From an uncultured Eubacteriales bacterium (lineage in GTDB: Bacteria > Bacillota > Clostridia > Oscillospirales > Butyricicoccaceae), in NCBI GenBank assembly GCA_934636325.1, contig CAKUAK010000102.1, forward strand, positions 1 to 10,343: a DNA stretch of 10,343 bases, given 5' to 3'. Both the position numbers and the translations under genes were made by a program. The notes under the pieces are model-generated. The model had not been told where the DNA came from and did no database searches. It worked only from the letters and a program-made list of their open reading frames with translations. Shown here piece by piece: positions 5,398-10,343 of the stretch. Position 1 is the stretch's first letter. Every line of letters starts with the position of its first letter.

Positions 5398-6342
5398 ATG
5401 GAAAAGCAGCTTTCACATATCATAGATGAGATACAAAAGGCCGTCGTCGGAAAGCAGGAGGTCATCGAGAAGATACTCATGGCCATACTGTCAGACGGCC
5501 ACATCCTTCTTGACGATATCCCCGGCGTCGGAAAGACGACCCTGGCCGTAGCCCTCGGGAAGACCCTTGGGCTCAAGTATAACAGGATACAGTTCACGCC
5601 CGACGTCCTGCCCTCCGATATCGTCGGCTTTTCGATGTATAACAAGGAAACAGGGGCCTTTGAATACAGAAGCGGCGTTGTAAGCCAGACCAATCTGCTT
5701 CTCGGCGACGAGATCAACAGAACCTCCAGTAAGACCCAGTCGGCACTTCTGGAGGCTATGGAAGAGCGCCAGGTCACGGTCGACGGCAATACATATCCGC
5801 TCCAGCGTCCCTTCGTCGTCATCGCAACCCAGAACAATGTCGGCACGGCGGGGACACAGCTGCTGCCCTATGCGCAGCTCGACCGTTTTCTTGTAAGGCT
5901 GTCGATCGGATACCCCGACCATGACGCCCAGGTGGCCATCCTCAGGGATCGCCAGAAGAGCGACCCCATAAGCTCGGTAGAGCAGGCTGTCAGCCGGGAG
6001 GATGTCATAAGGATGCAGCAGGAGGTCAGAAATGTATCGGCCAAGGACAGCATACTTGATTATATCACCGATCTGGCAATGGCTTCCCGCGTACATCCGA
6101 TGATAGAGGTCGGCATAAGCCCCCGCGGCGCGCTTTTCCTCGACCGCATGTCAAAGGCCCATGCGTACATGGATGGACGCGATTATGTCACGCCAGAGGA
6201 CGTTCAGGCCATATTTGCCGACGTCTGCGGTCACAGAATGATACTTAATCAGCGGGCACGCCTTTCGGGCGCATCGACAGAGCAGATCATGTCGGATATT
6301 CTCGGAAGCGTCAGGGTGCCCGACCACGGACAGACCAGATGA
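5398..6342 (+). CDS. MoxR family AAA+ ATPase
   Basis: A 314-residue cytosolic AAA+ protein of the MoxR family, whose members act as chaperones that mature or activate partner proteins, usually with a vWA-fold partner (here probably the DUF58 protein encoded next). Visible motifs: Walker A IPGVGKTT (41-48), Walker B LLLGDEINR (100-108), sensor 1 ATQNN (143-147), and LPYAQLDRFLVRLSIGYP (156-173), which includes the conserved LDRF. The lid part (about 200-310) has the usual VSPRGA-type stretch as ISPRGALFLDRMSKAHAYMDGRDYVTPEDVQAI. The loop between sensor 1 and LDRF reads NNVGTAGTQLLPYAQ, slightly different from the common NP.EQEGTYPLPEAQ. The start at 5398 has GAGG at 5387-5390. The stop overlaps the next start (ATGA, 6339-6342). 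Confidence 0.96.
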   Translation: MEKQLSHIIDEIQKAVVGKQEVIEKILMAILSDGHILLDDIPGVGKTTLAVALGKTLGLKYNRIQFTPDVLPSDIVGFSMYNKETGAFEYRSGVVSQTNLLLGDEINRTSSKTQSALLEAMEERQVTVDGNTYPLQRPFVVIATQNNVGTAGTQLLPYAQLDRFLVRLSIGYPDHDAQVAILRDRQKSDPISSVEQAVSREDVIRMQQEVRNVSAKDSILDYITDLAMASRVHPMIEVGISPRGALFLDRMSKAHAYMDGRDYVTPEDVQAIFADVCGHRMILNQRARLSGASTEQIMSDILGSVRVPDHGQTR

Positions 6343-7436
6343 GGGTAAAAAGGATGGCGGTGTGGGCCGTGTGGCTCGCGGCCGCGTCGGGTCTGTATTT
6401 TTTCGAAAATAATACCGGGACAAGGGTCATACTGGCGGCCGCGCTGATGGCCCCGGCGCTGTCGGCCATCATGGCGCGGATCTCGGCGGGAAGGGTCGGG
6501 ATCGCTCTTGAATGTCCGTCCGAGTGCATGGCGGGGGACAGCCTGACATGCACGGTAAAGGTATCGGGGCTGCTGCCCGGCGCAATGCTCTGCGGCAGGC
6601 TTGAAGCCGAAAACACCCTTACCGGCGAAAAAACATGGGCGGAGCTTTCGGCGGGCGGCAGATACAGCATAAAGGTCAGGCATTGCGGTGCGGTCCGCGT
6701 AAGACTGTGCGGCGGGCGTGTCTGCAATATGCTCGGCCTGCGGTGGTCAAAGGAGGCCGAGGTCAAGGAAGCGCACATAATATCGCGTCCCCGGCTTTAT
6801 CCGCCGGAAATCGTTATAAGCGACCTTACGGCGCCTTCGGCAGAGGGTGAGAGATGGTCGGATACCCGCCCGGGAAGCGATCCCAGCGAGATCTTTGCCA
6901 TACGCGAATATCATCCCGGTGACCCGGTCAGGCAGATACATTGGAAGCTGTCGCAGAAGAACGATAATCTCATGCTGCGCGAGCTGGGACTGCCGGTGTC
7001 GGATGACATACTGCTGCTTTTCGACAGAGCATCCGGCCCATCGCCCGACGCCGTGAGCGGCGCCGCGGCGGCATTTCTTTCGATATCGGCGGCTCTGGCT
7101 GATATCGGACGCGGGCATACCGCGGGCTGGCAGAACGGCGGGAAAACCGAGCTTGAATATGTGGAGCGCGAGGACGATATAGCTGTATTATGCGGCAGGG
7201 TGCTCTCGGCAAAGGTCAGCGGCGACGCGTCGCCCATATGCCGTGCGGCTGCCGCCGAGGGTCTCGGAGCGGGCGCGGCACATATCGTCATATGCTCGCC
7301 GGTCTTTCCCGACGGCACGAGGGAGTTGCCCTCGGGCGGACGCATCACGGTGATATCCTGCGGGCAGGCCGAGGGAGAAGAGGTCGTTTCGGCCGATGCC
7401 GAAGGACGCATCATAAACGGATATATTGAGATCTGA
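6339..7436 (+). CDS. DUF58 domain-containing membrane protein (vWA-like partner of MoxR)
   Basis: 365 residues: two hydrophobic segments near the N-terminus (about 7-22 and 29-47), a beta-rich extracytoplasmic or linking part, then the DUF58 signature RPGSDPSEIFAIREYHPGDPVRQIHWKLSQKND (177-209, in part) and a vWA-like segment beginning DDILLLFDRASGPS (222-235). The metal-site motif of vWA folds (DxSxS) is not perfect there. DUF58 proteins are regular genetic partners of MoxR ATPases. The gene overlaps moxR by four bases, which points to translational coupling. An alternative start at 6354 (MAVWAVW...) has GAGGG at 6341-6345 at a good spacing and would remove five residues; the choice is open. 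It is followed after 10 bases by the TgpA-like gene. Confidence 0.92.
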   Translation: MRVKRMAVWAVWLAAASGLYFFENNTGTRVILAAALMAPALSAIMARISAGRVGIALECPSECMAGDSLTCTVKVSGLLPGAMLCGRLEAENTLTGEKTWAELSAGGRYSIKVRHCGAVRVRLCGGRVCNMLGLRWSKEAEVKEAHIISRPRLYPPEIVISDLTAPSAEGERWSDTRPGSDPSEIFAIREYHPGDPVRQIHWKLSQKNDNLMLRELGLPVSDDILLLFDRASGPSPDAVSGAAAAFLSISAALADIGRGHTAGWQNGGKTELEYVEREDDIAVLCGRVLSAKVSGDASPICRAAAAEGLGAGAAHIVICSPVFPDGTRELPSGGRITVISCGQAEGEEVVSADAEGRIINGYIEI

Positions 7437-7446
7437 GAGGTTCCGA

Positions 7447-8619
7447 ATGAAGAAGAAAGAGACCTTTGCCGGTCTTGAGATCACGGCGGAGGGCGAAGAA
7501 AACAGGTTCGGCAGGCTTGCGGCGGCAATAGCGCTTGCCATAGCCGCGCTGGCCCTGCTGTTCTTTATCCTCCCGGCGGCGAGAGAGAGCCTTTGCGCTC
7601 TGCTCAACAGGCTTTTTGAAGCCAGCCAGGCCGCGAATACATATGTCTACCAGCTTTATGAGACCACCGACGGCGCATCGCCGGTCTTGGCGCTGATCCT
7701 GATCGGCGCGGCCGCGGCGGCGCTGCTGGCCCTGTCGGCCGTCAAAAGACAGGTATGGATACCGATGCTCATGGCGCTGGCGTTGGCGGCGGGCGAGATG
7801 TGGCTTGGCGTTGTGCCGGGCGTGTGGGTCAATATTGCGGCTTTCGGCCTTCTTGCGGCCTTCTGCTTTTACTTCGGCGAAGGATGGCGCAGCACGGCGG
7901 CATTTGCCGCGGCGGCTGCGGCGGCCGTTATCCTGACGCTGGCATTCCGCCCGGGGGTCGACCTAAAGCTCGAAGAGCGTTCCGAGCGGGTGAGGGACAG
8001 CCTGAGCGTCCTTGAGTCGCGGATATCCCAAGGCCTTTCGGGTGGAAGCGCCGAACAGGAGGCGACCCGCAAGGAAAATCGCCTGAATATGGAGAACGGA
8101 AACGCTGATGGCGACTATCGCGGTTATGAGCATATTACCGAAAACGAGACCGAGATAAGCCGGCCGAAACGCACGAATTATTTTAAAACGGCGCTGCTCG
8201 GTCTGCTGATACTGGCACTGCTGACCCTGCCTTTTCTGCCCTTTGTGCTTTTTGACGCCAACAGGCGGCAGGCGGCCGCCAGACGTGCCGATTTTGATTC
8301 CGACGATGCCTCGACCGCCATATGCGCCGTTTTCAGGCATATCGCCGCTTATCTTGAAAGGACGGGAAAGGCCGGCGGCATCGGCAGTTTTTCCTCATGG
8401 GCAGACAGGCTCGGGCATGATATGCCCGATGGCTATGCCGAAAAATACCGTCTTGCCGCCGATATTTTCCGAGAGGCGGCTTACAGCACCCATATCATGA
8501 CAAAAGAGCAGGTGGAGCAGGTCAAGGCCCTGCTCGAAGAGACAGAGACCGTTCTCTATGACGGCGGGGACATGCGGACCCGGCTGCGGCTCAAGTATGT
8601 GCTGGGGCTGCACCTTTGA
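7447..8619 (+). CDS. TgpA-like membrane protein with DUF4129-like C-terminus, no transglutaminase domain
   Basis: 390 residues. Five hydrophobic segments (about 23-43, 78-99, 103-122, 126-144, 149-167), an 80-residue hydrophilic loop (168-245), a sixth segment (246-269) and a cytoplasmic tail. The tail at about 286-366 (ICAVFRHIAAYLERTG ... FSSWADRLGHDMPDGYAEKYRLAADIFREAAYST) resembles the DUF4129 domain at the end of TgpA/YebA-type transglutaminases. The layout of five segments, external loop, one segment and DUF4129 matches those proteins, and so does the gene order MoxR-DUF58-TgpA. The external loop, however, has no Cys-His-Asp transglutaminase core and no cysteine at all; it is short, acidic and Arg/Glu-rich. 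The start at 7447 has GAGAGG at 7435-7440; an in-frame TTG at 7426 is less likely. This assignment is from pattern and position, not from a search. Confidence 0.75.
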   Translation: MKKKETFAGLEITAEGEENRFGRLAAAIALAIAALALLFFILPAARESLCALLNRLFEASQAANTYVYQLYETTDGASPVLALILIGAAAAALLALSAVKRQVWIPMLMALALAAGEMWLGVVPGVWVNIAAFGLLAAFCFYFGEGWRSTAAFAAAAAAAVILTLAFRPGVDLKLEERSERVRDSLSVLESRISQGLSGGSAEQEATRKENRLNMENGNADGDYRGYEHITENETEISRPKRTNYFKTALLGLLILALLTLPFLPFVLFDANRRQAAARRADFDSDDASTAICAVFRHIAAYLERTGKAGGIGSFSSWADRLGHDMPDGYAEKYRLAADIFREAAYSTHIMTKEQVEQVKALLEETETVLYDGGDMRTRLRLKYVLGLHL

Positions 8620-8633
8620 TTTGGAGGTATGAT

Positions 8634-9572
8634 ATGAAGCGTATCATTATATATATACTGGCCCTCTGTATGGCATTTGGTCTTTGCGGATGCCGCAGCA
8701 GGCTGACCGATGAGATACAGACGCCGCCCGAGGGCACGGATATGCCGCAGGAGGAACAGAAAACCGACATGCCCGATGATGCGGAGCAGGGGAACGGCGA
8801 TGCGCAGCCCCCCGAGGATACGCCGACGGCCGATGACCCCGAAGCGGAGCGCAGGGAGTATTCGGATCAGGCCGACGCAGAGATAACGCCGTCGGCCGAA
8901 AACACGATAATAGATGATCCGGGCGAAAAGAAGCCCGAACAGGATATTTCAAATGTTACGGCCCGTGTCGACAACAGCGCCGGACAGACTGCTACCGAGA
9001 CCGTGCCGGCCGATAACGCCGACAAGCTGGGAACAGATGACAGCGGCAAAACGGCCGACACATCATATCAGTATTATCAGACATTGCTCGACGATAAGCT
9101 GGGCTCGCTTTTCGAGTGCGAACGGCTTTATGTCTATATCGAATCGCCCGAGGATCATGTCACCGTACTCAAGGGCACAAAAGAGTATGCCCTTGCCGCC
9201 GGCGCCGGGGGATACTGTGTGTCGTCAAAGCTGACGGCCGATGGTCTTGCCGTCGATGACGGATGGATCGCAAGGAAAGAGCCCGGGGCGATAGTCAAGC
9301 TGACCGGCGACATGTCGCAGGCTTCGGCGCTGCGCTCGGAGATCATTTCACGCGAGGGGCTCTCGGGCACTTCGGCCATATCCGACGGAAGGGTCATGGT
9401 CATGTCGACACGTCTTTTCGATTCGCAGGCCGGAAGGCTTGCGGCACAGGTCTGGCTTGCAAAGATGATGTATCCTTCTCTTATGGAGGGGGTCGACTGT
9501 GCTGAAGCGGCGGCCGCCCTGGCGCAGGAGAGCGGGGCCGATATTTCCGGCTCGATGGTATATTTGGGATAG
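8634..9572 (+). CDS. Lipoprotein with acidic linker and a solute-binding-protein-like C-terminal lobe
   Basis: 312 residues. A lipoprotein signal (MKRIIIYILALCMAFGLCGC) has its lipobox LCGC and lipidation site at C20. Residues about 21-143 are low-complexity, rich in Asp, Glu, Pro and Thr, and look disordered. Residues about 144-312 look like the second lobe of a class III ABC solute-binding protein (BtuF/FhuD-type): VTVLKGTKEYALAAGAGGYC (176-195), DDGWIARKEPGAIVKL (208-223), TSAISDGRVMVMS (246-258) and WLAKMMYPSLMEGVD (274-288). The first lobe is missing and its place is taken by the linker. The start at 8634 has GGAGG at 8623-8627; the ATG at 8629 is too close. The gene lies 14 bases after the TgpA-like gene and 19 before the ECF S-component gene, so it probably serves one of them. 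No ABC permease or ATPase gene is in the window. The family call is by eye. Confidence 0.7.
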   Translation: MKRIIIYILALCMAFGLCGCRSRLTDEIQTPPEGTDMPQEEQKTDMPDDAEQGNGDAQPPEDTPTADDPEAERREYSDQADAEITPSAENTIIDDPGEKKPEQDISNVTARVDNSAGQTATETVPADNADKLGTDDSGKTADTSYQYYQTLLDDKLGSLFECERLYVYIESPEDHVTVLKGTKEYALAAGAGGYCVSSKLTADGLAVDDGWIARKEPGAIVKLTGDMSQASALRSEIISREGLSGTSAISDGRVMVMSTRLFDSQAGRLAAQVWLAKMMYPSLMEGVDCAEAAAALAQESGADISGSMVYLG

Positions 9573-9591
9573 GCCGAAGGGAGAACAGGAA

Positions 9592-10149
9592 ATGAACAAT
9601 AAAAAGGGACAGGCCTTTTCGCAGAAGACCATGCGGAGGCTGACATATTCGGCGGTATATCTGGCCATCGCAATGGTGCTGCCCATGCTGACCGGCCATG
9701 TCCCGGAGGTCGGCGCGATGCTCTGCCCGATGCATATACCGGCGCTGCTCTGCGGATTTGTCTGCGGGTGGCCCTGGGGTCTGGCCGTCGGATTCATATC
9801 GCCGCTGCTGCGGTCGGTCATGTTCGGCATGCCACCCTTCTTTGCGGCGATAGCAATGGCCTTCGAGCTGGCCGTATACGGCGCGGTATCGGGTATCATG
9901 TACCGCGCCCTGCCGAGGAAAAAATGGTGCATATACCTTTCTCTGATAACGGCAATGGTGGCCGGCCGCATCGTCTGGGGCGGGGTCCAGTTCGCGCTGG
10001 CCGGCCTGCGGGGGACAGAGTTCAGCCTTTCGTTGTTTATGGCCGGGGCTGTCACAACGGCCATACCGGGGATAATACTCCAGCTGGTGCTGATACCGGT
10101 GCTCGTGATGATGATGGAAAAGGCGCACCTTGTGCTTGAAGATCAATAA
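9592..10149 (+). CDS. ECF transporter S component (vitamin/cofactor-binding membrane subunit)
   Basis: A 185-residue membrane protein with about five or six hydrophobic segments. The stretch VGAMLCPMHIPALLCGFVCGWPWGLAVGFISPLLRSVMFGMPPFF and the following IAMAFELAVYGAVSGIMYRAL match a common clostridial ECF S-component pattern. S components bind a vitamin or other micronutrient in the membrane and pair with the shared EcfA/EcfA'/EcfT energising module, which is not encoded here (group II arrangement). The substrate cannot be read from the sequence. The ATG at 9592 follows AAGGGAG (9577-9583); the open frame extends upstream into the lipoprotein gene but without a good ribosome binding site. 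It is the last gene before a strong terminator. Confidence 0.88.
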   Translation: MNNKKGQAFSQKTMRRLTYSAVYLAIAMVLPMLTGHVPEVGAMLCPMHIPALLCGFVCGWPWGLAVGFISPLLRSVMFGMPPFFAAIAMAFELAVYGAVSGIMYRALPRKKWCIYLSLITAMVAGRIVWGGVQFALAGLRGTEFSLSLFMAGAVTTAIPGIILQLVLIPVLVMMMEKAHLVLEDQ

Positions 10150-10151
10150 AG

Positions 10152-10192
10152 AATACCCATTGGCGGGAAAAGATCGCGCAATGGGTATTTTT
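10152..10192 (+). terminator. Terminator closing the rightward gene set
   Basis: A perfect 11-bp stem (10152-10162 with 10179-10189) has extra GCG/CGC pairing inside, next to a bulged G, and is followed by TTTTT (10188-10192). It starts three bases after the ECF S-component stop codon. Confidence 0.92.
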
Positions 10193-10289
10193 ATGTCATT
10201 TTGTGTAAAAAGCTGACATGCACAGGGGTATTCGTGAAAATGCCTGAATATCGTTAAAAATTTCATATATTGGGTCAATGGAAAATAAT

Positions 10290-10318
10290 TTGAAACAGGT
10301 GTATACTTAGAATATAAC
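10290..10318 (+). promoter_or_regulatory. Promoter for a gene beyond the window
   Basis: TTGAAA (10290-10295), a 17-bp spacer and TATAAC (10313-10318) in an AT-rich stretch after the terminator. The predicted start is near 10325. The bases between 10193 and 10290 hold no gene that I can support. Confidence 0.55.
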
Positions 10319-10343
10319 TTATTGGGATGAAGCTGCCCCGGGC

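Noticed and set aside
10193..10222. Inverted repeat ATGTCA...TGACAT after the final terminator
   Set aside because: Only six-base arms with a long AT-rich gap; too weak to call a site.
9348..10278. Long minus-strand open frames opposite the lipoprotein and ECF genes
   Set aside because: They cross the terminator and two well-supported genes, and their Arg/Pro/Ser-rich products match no family.
1..10343. CRISPR arrays, tRNA or rRNA genes, insertion sequences, attachment sites
   Set aside because: No regularly spaced repeats, no tRNA-like cloverleaf, no transposase or integrase motifs were seen on either strand.

Overview
The window looks like chromosomal DNA of an anaerobic, low-GC-lineage (Bacillota/Clostridia, probably Oscillospiraceae/Ruminococcaceae-like) gut-type bacterium. 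The reasons are the rpsF-ssb-rpsR gene order, strong AGGAGG ribosome binding sites, a zinc-type (C+) S18, a YczE-type membrane protein, a LysM protein, an ECF-type vitamin transporter subunit and a MoxR/DUF58/DUF4129 operon. Most of the window is fairly GC-rich. The intergenic region at about 1680-1870 is very AT-rich, and the AbgT gene next to it looks less GC-rich by eye than the right-hand operon. This taxonomic call is inference from gene content.

Layout. 1-46 holds the last codons of a rightward gene, followed by a strong intrinsic terminator (66-99). Facing it is a leftward AbgT-family transporter gene (111-1667). Its promoter lies inside a 36-bp perfect dyad, with a second 43-bp dyad upstream. 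Next comes the leftward ribosomal/replication operon rpsF-ssb-rpsR (2978 down to 1912), with a consensus promoter (3040-3068), a short leader hairpin and a terminator (1869-1898). A back-to-back promoter (3083-3111) drives a rightward YczE/YitT-type membrane protein gene (3159-3839).

From 3840 on, everything is rightward. A near-consensus promoter overlaps the end of the YczE gene. It starts a leader of about 200 nt with two tandem hairpins that share an AGAA loop, further small hairpins, and a very strong intrinsic terminator about 50 nt before the next start codon. This has the architecture of a riboswitch or attenuator, and I could not match it to a class I know. It precedes a secreted protein (4075-5268) made of an orphan 5'-nucleotidase C-terminal domain, a Pro/Gln-rich linker and a LysM domain. 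After two more long hairpins comes a tightly packed set: MoxR AAA+ ATPase (5398-6342), DUF58 protein (6339-7436), a TgpA-like membrane protein without its transglutaminase domain (7447-8619), a lipoprotein ending in what looks like only the second lobe of an ABC solute-binding protein (8634-9572), and an ECF transporter S component (9592-10149). A clean terminator (10152-10192) closes the unit. A promoter at 10290-10318 points out of the window.

How they may work together. MoxR, DUF58 and TgpA-type proteins are usually found together and are thought to form a chaperone-like module acting on envelope or secreted proteins. Here the module is flanked by a wall-binding LysM protein, a lipoprotein and a small-molecule uptake subunit, and three of the exported or membrane proteins lack the catalytic or partner half that defines their family. 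The set is best read as a cell-envelope system, possibly ligand-binding or sensing. That functional reading is inference.
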